Assembly (NCBI GenBank): GCA_963740455.1
Contig: CAVUEF010000007.1
Span: 248,001-312,000 of the forward strand
Direction of reading: 5' to 3'
DNA: 64,000 bases
Source: Paucibacter sp963740455
GTDB taxonomy: Bacteria; Pseudomonadota; Gammaproteobacteria; Burkholderiales; Burkholderiaceae_C
Shown one piece after another: positions 8,046 through 15,553 of this stretch (the stretch's first letter is position 1; each line of letters begins with the position of its first letter). The translations under genes were made by a program, and so were the position numbers. Below the pieces are notes generated by a model. That model was not told where the DNA came from and ran no database searches. It worked only from the letters and a program-made list of their open reading frames with translations.

Positions 8046-9158
8046 TTGCTCCGGCCCGATGAAGTCTCAAGCTGCATAGCGCACGCGACGATCCTGGAAG
8101 TAGCCAATAACCCGCTCAGGAGTTTTGTCCAGCATCGCCATGTGCTCGTTGGCCGCCTCGCGTAACTTGCTCTTGGTGCGCACTGGAACTTTTCTGCCCA
8201 TTTCCTGTTTCAAATCCGCATTGAGCCGCTCTTCGGGATTGAGTTGAGGGCTGTAGCTGGGCAGATAGAACAGCTCAATTTGCGTGTTTCTCTCAGCTAC
8301 CCAAGCCTTCACTACCTTGCTGTGATGCACCCGCAAATTATCCAGAATCAGAAACACCTTTTTGCCTGCATCCTTGATTAATGCGGTCAAGAATTCAATG
8401 AGCTTTTCAGCATCAAAGGCATCGTCAATGATCATCCAGCGGGTCTTGCCCTGGTTGGTCACCGTGGCAATCATCGAGAGCTTTTGTCGGGTGCCACCGA
8501 CGGTCAATGCAACAGGTGTTTTGCCCGCCGGTGCGAAGCTTCTGCCACGCACATCGGTGTTGACCAGCGCGGTCTCATCACCCCAATGGATTTCAGCGCC
8601 TTCCAAGCGAGCACGCTGCTCTATGCCGGGGTATTCACCCTCCAGCCACGCCTGAACCGCCACCGGGTTTTGCTCATAGGCGCGCTTGATTGGCTTTTGG
8701 GGCGTGAACCCCCAGCGCTTGAGGTACTTGCCCACACTGCGCACGTGCAGCTTGATACCGTATTCCTGCTCAATGAGTTGCCCGACAGCCGCCCGGCTCC
8801 AAAGAAAAAAATCCATCTTGAGTTGCTCAGGGCGCTTGTCAATGATGGTGCGCTGGATGCAGTCTTCCTGAACCTGCGTGAGGGTGCGCCCCACACCCGG
8901 ACTGCGTCCGCGCAAGGCGGGCCGGATAGCAGGCCAACCGCCTGCATCGAACAGGTCAATGCAGGCGCGAACCGCGGGGTAGCTCAAGCCCGTCATGGAT
9001 ACGATTTGCATGACGCCCAGTGCCTTTTTGTGCAACCTCACGACTTGCTTGCGCCTCTCGTGGAGCTGCTCCAGTGTTTGCTTTCTTGCGTTTTCTCTTT
9101 CCATGAACTTTGGAGTAGATAAATCCAAGAAAGTTCATATTTTATTGGGCCGGATCAA
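8046..9158 (-). mobile_element. IS630-family insertion sequence, complete
   Basis: A 1.1-kb element flanked by TA (8044-8045 and 9159-9160), the target duplication of the IS630/Tc1 group. The ends form imperfect inverted repeats sharing TATTG, then TCCGGCCC, then AT-rich bases. It carries one intact transposase gene. Its right end sits in the stop codon of the DsrE-like gene: with the element removed, that frame ends PITP then TAG; with it, a tyrosine and TGA come from the element. Confidence 0.88.
8067..9128 (-). CDS. IS630-family transposase
   Basis: A 353-residue DDE transposase in a single frame. The N-terminal helix-turn-helix region (about residues 37-130) is followed by the catalytic core: D184 in HWGDET, D263 in LILDNLRVHH and E299 in the hallmark SPQLNPEERLN. 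All three acidic residues are present, so the enzyme looks active. It fills nearly the whole element. A start about 10 codons downstream (MERENARK) is also possible. Confidence 0.94.
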   Translation of the reverse strand: MDLSTPKFMERENARKQTLEQLHERRKQVVRLHKKALGVMQIVSMTGLSYPAVRACIDLFDAGGWPAIRPALRGRSPGVGRTLTQVQEDCIQRTIIDKRPEQLKMDFFLWSRAAVGQLIEQEYGIKLHVRSVGKYLKRWGFTPQKPIKRAYEQNPVAVQAWLEGEYPGIEQRARLEGAEIHWGDETALVNTDVRGRSFAPAGKTPVALTVGGTRQKLSMIATVTNQGKTRWMIIDDAFDAEKLIEFLTALIKDAGKKVFLILDNLRVHHSKVVKAWVAERNTQIELFYLPSYSPQLNPEERLNADLKQEMGRKVPVRTKSKLREAANEHMAMLDKTPERVIGYFQDRRVRYAA

Positions 9159-9712
9159 TAAGGAGTGATCGGCAAGTAGCCCGATTTCTCGAAATCGACG
9201 ATCGCGCCGATGCCTGACGTCACGATGCGGCTGAACGGCATGATGTCCGCGGGCTCGTAGCCTTTGAGCCGCATCGCCACGGCACACTCATAAACTTTCA
9301 CGCCGCCCTTGCTCATTGTTTCAATCAGCATCCGGCTCGGATTGCCCTTGGGATGCGCTTGTTTGACCTTCGCGTCATACGCGTCGTCGGTCAGTGCGAA
9401 TTGCGCGCCGTCGCCTCTGAAGACCAGTGCAATTTCGAAATCCTGGCCCGACTTCATCCCCAGCGCGGTGTATTGATCAAACAGGTTCTTTGCCCCCAGA
9501 ACCTGTTTGGAGACGCCATTCGGAAGTGTGTCTGCCGAATTGATCTGGACCACCACTTTCAGCCCGGTCTGATTGACGATCTGCAACGGTGGTTTGGCGT
9601 TTTCCGCCACATCCTTGCCGGTTTCTGCGAAGGCCGTCGACCCAAGCACCTGAAATACCGCCACCAGGACCCCGAGCACCACCGTTGCTGCGTAATATTT
9701 GCTGCGTTTCAT
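9155..9712 (-). CDS. Exported DsrE-like protein, last codon and stop supplied by IS630
   Basis: A 185-residue protein with a Sec signal (MKRSKYYAATVVLGVLVAVF, cut near AFA). The body resembles exported DsrE/DsrF-like domains: LKVVVQINSADT, NLFDQYTALGM, IALVFRGDGAQFAL and one conserved cysteine in VYECAVAM. Such proteins are linked to sulfur transfer, but this assignment is by pattern only. It is last in the run tlpA-like, dsbG-like, dsrE-like, all on the reverse strand, which suggests a periplasmic thiol function. The IS630 insertion adds one tyrosine and a new TGA; the original TAG is still visible across the junction. Confidence 0.65.
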   Translation of the reverse strand: MKRSKYYAATVVLGVLVAVFQVLGSTAFAETGKDVAENAKPPLQIVNQTGLKVVVQINSADTLPNGVSKQVLGAKNLFDQYTALGMKSGQDFEIALVFRGDGAQFALTDDAYDAKVKQAHPKGNPSRMLIETMSKGGVKVYECAVAMRLKGYEPADIMPFSRIVTSGIGAIVDFEKSGYLPITPY

Positions 9713-9787
9713 ACGTAATCTTCTCTTGTAGTCGTTCGTTTGGTCAGTCGGTCAGATGCGGGTCTCTTCACTGTTCCCGCCAGCGCA

Positions 9788-10612
9788 TCAGCGCGGTCCG
9801 AAGATCGACGCCAGCCCGGCCTCGGGCGCTCCCTGGCTCATTTGCACGGCGCCCTTGGCGTCGCGCCACACCAGCGCGGGCGTGGCCTGCAGACCAAAGG
9901 ACGCCATCAGCTTTGCGTTCGCATCGAGCTGCGCCTGCAGTGCCGCCGGCACGTTCGCCAGCGGCTTCAAGCCGCCGTCGGCGAGCGGCCTGGGTTGGCC
10001 ACTGGCGAGTGTCTTTGCGTTGGCTGCGACATGCTCGCGCTCGTAGGCCGCCAATGCCGCAACCGGGTTCTTGTCGTTCAACAATGCCGCCGCTTTGCCG
10101 ACGCTGGTGGGGGTGAGGATGCCCACCATCACGTGGCGCAATTGCACCTTGCCTGCGTCGACCCAGGGCCTTGCGTCGGCCCACAGCTTGTTGCAGTAGG
10201 GGCAGTTGGGATCGGTGAACACGTAGACCGTGCGCGGCGCGGTTTCGCGCCCATCGGCGATCCAGCGGCTCCTCTCGAGCTGGCGCCACACGCCGTCGGT
10301 CATCGGCTTGCTGACTGCCTTGTCCAGCGCATCGCTGGTGAGGTTCTTCCCGTCGGCGTCGAACAGCGTACCGGCGATGACATGCTTGCCGTCGGGGGTG
10401 ATGTACAGCGCAATCGGTCGTTGCCCCACATAGGCCGCATAGGCGCTCAGTCCTCCCGGGCTGGGAAAGGTGCCGACGATGGTGAGGCCCTGCTTTTCGA
10501 GGGCCTGCAAGGGCAGCGGGTGCGGCTGAGCTGCCACTGCGGCAGATATTGGCGAACAGACACAGCGCGACGGCGCGCACGCCGACGCTGCTGCGAAGGC
10601 GGGAAAGAGCAT
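9788..10612 (-). CDS. dsbG: DsbG/DsbC-like thiol:disulfide interchange protein, frameshifted signal peptide
   Basis: The mature part is a DsbC/G-type protein: an N-terminal dimerisation region (LQALEKQGLTIVGTF), then a thioredoxin fold with the active site DPNCPYC and the cis-proline region QATPALVW. The open frame begins at 10612 but has no basic N-terminus. In another frame an ATG at 10631, overlapping the tlpA-like stop as ATGA, encodes a good signal start (MNNTMAHALSRLR then VALCLFAN). A one-base shift near 10545-10570 would join it to SAAVAAQPHPLPLQ. So the gene is either frameshifted and probably not exported, or holds a sequence error. Confidence 0.75.
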   Translation of the reverse strand: MLFPAFAAASACAPSRCVCSPISAAVAAQPHPLPLQALEKQGLTIVGTFPSPGGLSAYAAYVGQRPIALYITPDGKHVIAGTLFDADGKNLTSDALDKAVSKPMTDGVWRQLERSRWIADGRETAPRTVYVFTDPNCPYCNKLWADARPWVDAGKVQLRHVMVGILTPTSVGKAAALLNDKNPVAALAAYEREHVAANAKTLASGQPRPLADGGLKPLANVPAALQAQLDANAKLMASFGLQATPALVWRDAKGAVQMSQGAPEAGLASIFGPR

Positions 10613-10627
10613 GAGCCATGGTGTTGT

Positions 10628-11506
10628 TCATTGGGATAGTGAATGTTCTGTCGATGGAGTGGAGGTACGCGCGTCGCCGAGTCGTTGCGCGAGCGTGGCG
10701 GGCGACAACTCACCCATGCGCGTGCTGACGAGCCGGCCGTGCGCGTCGAAAAACAGTGTCGTCGGCAAGGCCCTCTGACCCAGGGCCAAGCCGGCTTGCG
10801 AGCGTGCATCGACCAGCACGTTGCCAAGCTTCAAGTCTTGTTGATTCAGATAGCGGACGATGGTTTCCGGTGTTTCACCTTGATTGACGAATACGAAGTT
10901 CACATCGGGTGAATCGAGCTGCGCCTGCCGCAGAACCGGCATCTCGCGTCGGCAAGGCGGACACCAACTGGCCCAGAGATTGATCACGGTGGGCTTTCCC
11001 GCAAAGCCGGCCAGTGCCACCGAGGGTCCTTCCAGCGACGCCAGGCTGAGCTGCGGCAGCGGCGGCGCATCGCTGGCGTTCATCCAGATCGCAAGGCTGC
11101 CCGACACCCAGACCCCCATGGTGACGAGCACGGCCGCCACCGCGGGCTTGCGCAGCGCACGCTGGCTTCGAGCGCGGTACAGAGCGTAGAGACCGGCCGC
11201 GACCAGGCCGGCGCCCGCGTCCCAACCGCCATCGCGTATGTCGAACAGGCTCAGCGGCGCGCCAAAGTAGGCGCCCCACCATTGCCAGATGAAGGCGAGC
11301 CGCGCGCCCAGCACGCCGATCAGCAGCATGCGCAGCAGCAGCGGCTCCATATCGGTGCCCGCCGAACGCCCCAGGCGCTTGGCGCTGAACCATCCCAGCG
11401 CAATGGCCAGCAGGGTGACGAGCAAGGCATAGGGCAGCGCCAGCGGCCCGATCACCAAAGTCTGGTTCAAGACCAGGCCGCCCCGCTTGGCCGCAGCAGC
11501 ACGCAC
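10628..11506 (-). CDS. TlpA-family disulfide reductase with Lgt-like membrane domain
   Basis: About 290 residues in two parts. Residues 15-145 hold several membrane segments and resemble the prolipoprotein diacylglyceryl transferase (Lgt) fold (GARLAFIWQWWGAYF, then DGGWDAGAGLVAAGLYALY). Residues 150-290 are a TlpA/ResA-type thioredoxin domain, with NLWASWCPPCRREMP as redox site and ALPTTLFFD as cis-proline loop. It probably passes electrons to periplasmic thiols such as the DsbG-like partner, whose start overlaps its stop. The GTG at 11506 is the outermost start; a TTG 36 bases in (LNQTLVIG) may be the true one. The Lgt catalytic residues are not evident. Confidence 0.8.
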   Translation of the reverse strand: MRAAAAKRGGLVLNQTLVIGPLALPYALLVTLLAIALGWFSAKRLGRSAGTDMEPLLLRMLLIGVLGARLAFIWQWWGAYFGAPLSLFDIRDGGWDAGAGLVAAGLYALYRARSQRALRKPAVAAVLVTMGVWVSGSLAIWMNASDAPPLPQLSLASLEGPSVALAGFAGKPTVINLWASWCPPCRREMPVLRQAQLDSPDVNFVFVNQGETPETIVRYLNQQDLKLGNVLVDARSQAGLALGQRALPTTLFFDAHGRLVSTRMGELSPATLAQRLGDARTSTPSTEHSLSQ

Positions 11507-11645
11507 TCAATCGTGGCCTCGCCGACCCTGCCCTGCCCGGCCGAGCCGTGCGCGTAAGGGTCTGATGGAGAACGCTTGGCTGTGATCGAGTTGTGCGGCA
11601 TGGCTGGCGATGATCTGGCGAAGCCGCCATCTTCCGGGGCGGCGA

Positions 11646-11661
11646 TTAAGGCATCGTTAAC
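11646..11661. promoter_or_regulatory. Possible PmrA/QseB-type operator between the redox genes and the two-component remnant
   Basis: TTAAG, six bases, then TTAAC: a direct half-site arrangement like the boxes of OmpR-family regulators of the PmrA/QseB group. It lies in the 213-base divergent region, about 60 bases before the regulator start and 140 bases before the tlpA-like start. The rest of this region shows no clear promoter to me. One base departs from a perfect repeat. Confidence 0.35.
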
Positions 11662-11719
11662 GCCAAGCTGTCGGCGCCAACTCGGTTCGAGTATCACCAC
11701 ATCATCGCTGGAGCGCTTC

Positions 11720-11845
11720 TTGCACGTCGTATTGATAGAGGACGACCCCTTGGTCGCCAGTGGCATCGCCGCCGGACTGCGCCTGCACGGCATGACGGTG
11801 GACCATGTCGACATCGCCTCGAAGGCGGACGCTGCGACCCTTGAT
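11720..11845 (+). pseudogene. OmpR-family response regulator, N-terminal remnant
   Basis: Starting from a TTG, about 42 residues of a receiver domain are readable: HVVLIEDDPLVASGIAAGLR, with the acidic pair that binds magnesium, then LHGMTVDHVDIASKADAA. The phospho-acceptor aspartate, the rest of the receiver and the DNA-binding domain are gone. The frame runs straight into kinase sequence in another frame at about 11830-11845, so a deletion removed the rest of this gene and the start of the next. Confidence 0.72.
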
Positions 11846-12581
11846 GCAGACCATCGATCATCTGCTGCTGCGCGTGCAGGCTGCGACCACACGCGAACGC
11901 CGCTTCACCGACGATGCAGCGCACGAACTTCGCACACCACTGACGGCCATCAAGACGCATCTGCAGGTACTGCAGTTGTCGTGCAAGGAACGCGAGCTCG
12001 ACGGCACCGCAAGCCTGGCGCTTGCGAACGCCAACAGTGGTGTCGCGCGGCTCCAGCACACGCTCGACCAACTGCTGCTGCTGGCCAGGGTCGAGGCGCC
12101 GGCGGGGTCCGAAGAACCCGTCGTCGTCGATGCGGTTCTCGCCGCCCGGTTGGCGATCGCCGATGCATCGGCCGGTGGCCAAACCCGGGTCGTGCTGGAA
12201 GTCATCGACGCCGAGCAGGCATCGCTCGCGATGCCCGAGGTGCTGCTGGTCTCGGCCTTGCGCAACCTGCTGGACAATGCGCTGCAGCATGCGCAGGCGG
12301 ACACCGCAGTCGGCCTGCGTATCGTGCGCAGTGGCGAGCAGTTGCAGTTCTCGATACTCGACGACGGGCCGGGCATGACGGCGGCCGAGCTTGCGCAGGC
12401 CAAGCAGCGTTTCTGGCGCCGCAACCCGCGCAAGACGGGCAGCGGCCTGGGCCTGTCGATCGTGGAGGCCATCGCCAGGCGCTACCACGGCTCGCTGGAG
12501 CTGCTGCCGCGCGCCGGCGTGGGGATGGAGGCAAGGCTGTCCTTGCCCGTGCAGCGCGCGGGCAAGTCGGCCCGGCGCTGA
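11844..12581 (+). pseudogene. Sensor histidine kinase, C-terminal remnant (HisKA + HATPase)
   Basis: An open frame of 245 codons from the ATG at 11844 keeps the transmitter of a QseC/PmrB-type kinase: phospho-acceptor histidine in AAHELRTPLTAI, N box LRNLLDNALQHA, G1 LDDGPGM and G2 GSGLGLSIVEAIARRYHG. The sensor, both membrane segments and HAMP are missing. Because the catalytic parts are whole, a soluble kinase fragment could still be made, but there is no clear ribosome site and its regulator is destroyed. It ends two bases before the convergent aspS stop. Confidence 0.75.
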
Positions 12582-12583
12582 CC

Positions 12584-14377
12584 TCAGGCCGCGGTTTGCG
12601 CGTTGCGCAGACGGATGTGCAACTCGCGCAACTGCTTGTCGTCGACCATGCTGGGCGCGCCGGTCAGCAAGCACTGAGCGCGCTGCGTCTTGGGGAAGGC
12701 GATCACGTCGCGCAGCGATTCGGCGCCGGTCAGCAGCATCACGAAGCGATCCAGCCCGATGGCGATGCCGCCGTGCGGCGGCGCGCCGTATTGCAGCGCG
12801 TCGAGCAGGAAACCGAACTTCAATTGCGCCTCTTCGGCGTCGATCTTGAGCGCGCGGAACACCTTGCTCTGCACGTCCTCGCGGTGGATACGCACCGATC
12901 CGCCGCCGAGTTCGATGCCGTTCAAGACCACGTCGTAGGCCTTCGAGATGCAGCGCCCCGGGTCGGTCTCGAGCCAGTCTTCGTGGCCATCCTTGGGTGC
13001 GGTGAACGGGTGGTGCACGGCGTTCCAGCGCTGGCCGTCTTCGTCGTATTCGAACATCGGAAAATCGGTCACCCACAGCGGCTCCCAGTCACCTTGCGAC
13101 AGGCCACGGGACTTGCCGAATTCGCTGTGACCGACCTTGACGCGCAAGGCGCCGATCGCGTCATTGACGATCTTGGCCTTGTCGGCGCCGAAGAACAGCA
13201 GGTCGCCGTTTTGCGCGCCGCTGCGTTTCATGATCTCGGCAATCGCCCCGTCATGCAGGTTCTTCACAACCGGCGACTGCAAGCCTTCACGGCCCTTGGA
13301 CAGGTCGTTCACCTTGATCCAGGCCAGCCCCTTGGCGCCATAGATCTTGACGAATTCGGTGTAGCCGTCAATCTCGCCACGGCTCATCTCGGCGCCGCCG
13401 GGCACGCGCAGCGCAACCACGCGGCCGTCCTTCGAGGTCGCCGGCGTCGAGAACACCTTGAAGTCGACATCGCCCATCACATCGGTCAGCTCGGTGAACT
13501 GCAGCTTGACGCGCAGGTCGGGCTTGTCCGACCCATACAGGCGCATGGCATCCGAGTACAGCATGGTCGGGAAGGCCGGCAGCTTGACGCCGATCGCATG
13601 CTCGACGGTCGAGCGGATCATGCCCTCGAACATCGCGCGGATTTCTTCTTCGCTGAGGAACGAGGTCTCGATGTCGATCTGCGTGAACTCGGGCTGCCGG
13701 TCGGCGCGCAGGTCTTCGTCGCGGAAGCACTTGGTGATCTGGTAATAGCGGTCGAATCCGGCAATCATCAAGAGCTGCTTGAACAACTGAGGGCTTTGCG
13801 GCAAGGCGAAGAAATGGCCGTCGTGCACGCGGGAAGGCACCAGATAGTCGCGCGCGCCCTCGGGCGTGCTCTTGGTCAGCATCGGCGTCTCGATGTCGAT
13901 GAAACCGTTGGCGTCGAGGAACTTGCGCACTTCCATGGCGACGCGGTAGCGCAGCATCATGTTGCGCTGCATATACGGGCGGCGCAGATCCAGCACGCGG
14001 TGCGTGAGGCGCGTCGTCTCGGACAGGTTTTCGTCGTCCAGCGGAAACGGCGGCGTGACGCTGGCGTTGAGCACTTCAAGCTCATGGCACAGCACCTCGA
14101 TCTTGCCGCTGGTGAGGTTGGCGTTGGTGGTGCCTTCGGGTCGCGCACGCACCTTGCCGACGATCTTCAGGCAGAACTCGTTGCGCACTTCTTCAGCAAT
14201 GGCAAACATCTCGGCGCGATCGGGATCGCACACCACCTGCACCATGCCTTCGCGGTCGCGCAAGTCAATGAATATCACGCCGCCATGGTCGCGGCGACGG
14301 TGTGCCCAGCCCATCAGGGTCACGGTTTGGTCCATCAGCTGTTCGCTGACCAGGCCTGCATATGTTGTTCTCATCAA
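12584..14377 (-). CDS. aspS: Aspartate--tRNA ligase
   Basis: Class II aminoacyl-tRNA synthetase of 597 residues, normal for the bacterial type. It has the anticodon-binding OB fold at the N-terminus (MRTTYAGLVSEQLMDQ), motif 2 as CFRDEDLRADRQPEFTQID, the bacterial GAD insertion domain, and motif 3 as GIAIGLDRFVMLL. Betaproteobacterial forms are often non-discriminating (also charging tRNA-Asn); this cannot be settled by eye. A second ATG follows the first directly. The neighbours DUF502 and FmdB upstream are its usual partners. Confidence 0.97.
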   Translation of the reverse strand: MMRTTYAGLVSEQLMDQTVTLMGWAHRRRDHGGVIFIDLRDREGMVQVVCDPDRAEMFAIAEEVRNEFCLKIVGKVRARPEGTTNANLTSGKIEVLCHELEVLNASVTPPFPLDDENLSETTRLTHRVLDLRRPYMQRNMMLRYRVAMEVRKFLDANGFIDIETPMLTKSTPEGARDYLVPSRVHDGHFFALPQSPQLFKQLLMIAGFDRYYQITKCFRDEDLRADRQPEFTQIDIETSFLSEEEIRAMFEGMIRSTVEHAIGVKLPAFPTMLYSDAMRLYGSDKPDLRVKLQFTELTDVMGDVDFKVFSTPATSKDGRVVALRVPGGAEMSRGEIDGYTEFVKIYGAKGLAWIKVNDLSKGREGLQSPVVKNLHDGAIAEIMKRSGAQNGDLLFFGADKAKIVNDAIGALRVKVGHSEFGKSRGLSQGDWEPLWVTDFPMFEYDEDGQRWNAVHHPFTAPKDGHEDWLETDPGRCISKAYDVVLNGIELGGGSVRIHREDVQSKVFRALKIDAEEAQLKFGFLLDALQYGAPPHGGIAIGLDRFVMLLTGAESLRDVIAFPKTQRAQCLLTGAPSMVDDKQLRELHIRLRNAQTAA

Positions 14378-14471
14378 AAACTCTCCGGGATCGAATTGTG
14401 GTGAGCGCGCCGAAGCGATCGTCGCGCACTGTGCATTGAATGGGGCGCTGGCAGGCGTCTCGCCTTCAGGA

Positions 14472-14495
14472 TTGAACCCTTGCCACGGGGTTCAA
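14472..14495 (-). terminator. Hairpin at the end of the DUF502 gene
   Basis: TTGAACCC and GGGTTCAA form a perfect 8-bp stem that overlaps the last codons and stop of the DUF502 gene. No T-run follows on the reverse strand, so termination is uncertain; it may instead affect mRNA processing before aspS. Confidence 0.25.
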
Positions 14496-15151
14496 CCCGG
14501 CTGGTTTCGATGCACCTCACCGGCCAGGGGCAAGACGCTTTCAATCGGCGTCACCACGCCCATCGAGATGATGTACTTGAGCGCGGCGTCCACGCTCATG
14601 TTCAGCGCAATCACCTCGCTGCGCTCCACCATCAGGAAGAAGCCCGAGGTCGGGTTCGGCGTGGTCGGCACGTACAGGCTCACATACTCGGTTTGCAACT
14701 TCTGGGCGACTTCGCCAGCGGGCTTGCCGGTCACGAAAGCAATCGTCCATGAACCCTGGCGCGGATACTGCACCAGCACGGCCTCGCGAAACGCATTGCC
14801 GCTGCTCGAAAACAGCGTGTCCGACACCTGCTTGACCGAGCTGTAGATCGACTTGACGATGGGCGTCTTGGACAGCACCCGATCTTGCTGCCTGAACCAC
14901 CACTGGCCGAAGATATTGGCCACGAACAAGCCCGTCAGGAACAGCGCCGTGATCAACACCAGCAAACCCAGGCCGGGAATGCTGCGCAGACTTTCGATGC
15001 TGGTGTGCAAGGAAAACGGCAACAGCGTCTGGCTGGCGGTGAGCAGCCAGGCGAACACGCCGTCAATCAGGCTCAGCACCCACATCAGCACCCAGATGGT
15101 GATGGCCAGGGGCAGCCAGACGAGCAGGCCGGTGATGATGTATTTCTTCAC
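14492..15151 (-). CDS. DUF502 family inner-membrane protein
   Basis: A 219-residue protein with two strong membrane segments: residues 5-30 (IITGLLVWLPLAITIWVLM) and about 60-85 (GLGLLVLITALFLTGLFVANI). The family signatures TPIVKSIYSSVKQVSDT and FVTG are present. Its function is unknown in bacteria; plant relatives (COV1/LCV) act in membrane trafficking. It stands between FmdB and aspS in the same direction, a stable context in this order. Confidence 0.88.
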   Translation of the reverse strand: MKKYIITGLLVWLPLAITIWVLMWVLSLIDGVFAWLLTASQTLLPFSLHTSIESLRSIPGLGLLVLITALFLTGLFVANIFGQWWFRQQDRVLSKTPIVKSIYSSVKQVSDTLFSSSGNAFREAVLVQYPRQGSWTIAFVTGKPAGEVAQKLQTEYVSLYVPTTPNPTSGFFLMVERSEVIALNMSVDAALKYIISMGVVTPIESVLPLAGEVHRNQPG

Positions 15152-15177
15152 GGATGTCCTTGGAGCAGCGGCTTGAC

Positions 15178-15474
15178 TCAGACGGCGGGACCGGGGGCCG
15201 GTGTCGCGCTGGCTTTGTCGGCCGCAGGCTTGGCCGCGCTGGCCGCGGGTGCTGCGTCCGGGCTGGCTGGTGCATCAGCAGGCGCGGGCGCGCCGCCCTT
15301 GAAGTCAGTGGCGTACCAGCCCGAGCCCTTGAGCTGAAAGCCCGCGGCCGTGACCTGTTTTTGAAACGTCTCGGCCCCACAAGCCGGGCATTGCGTCAGC
15401 TGCGGATCGGACATTTTTTGCAATACGTCTTTGGCGTGGCCACAGGCCGCGCACCGATAGGCATAGATCGGCAT
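15178..15474 (-). CDS. FmdB-type zinc-ribbon regulatory protein
   Basis: A 98-residue protein whose first 60 residues are the FmdB zinc ribbon: MPIYAYRCAACG and, later, LTQCPACGAE give the CxxC...CxxC metal site, followed by FQLKGSGWYATDF. The remaining 40 residues are a low-complexity alanine/proline tail. The start is set by MPIYAYRC. The role is unclear; the fusion name derives from a formamidase-linked regulator. Confidence 0.9.
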   Translation of the reverse strand: MPIYAYRCAACGHAKDVLQKMSDPQLTQCPACGAETFQKQVTAAGFQLKGSGWYATDFKGGAPAPADAPASPDAAPAASAAKPAADKASATPAPGPAV

Positions 15475-15553
15475 GTCTAAACCCTTGATTTGAAACGTGA
15501 AATTATAAGGGCGGGCGCCACTCGCGGGCGCGCCAGCAGGTGCCGTGCCGCAA

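Noticed and set aside
11576..14404. Very long forward open frame across the regulator remnant and opposite aspS
   Set aside because: Only the short receiver piece resembles protein families. The rest is antisense to an intact aspS, and long shadow frames are common at this GC content.
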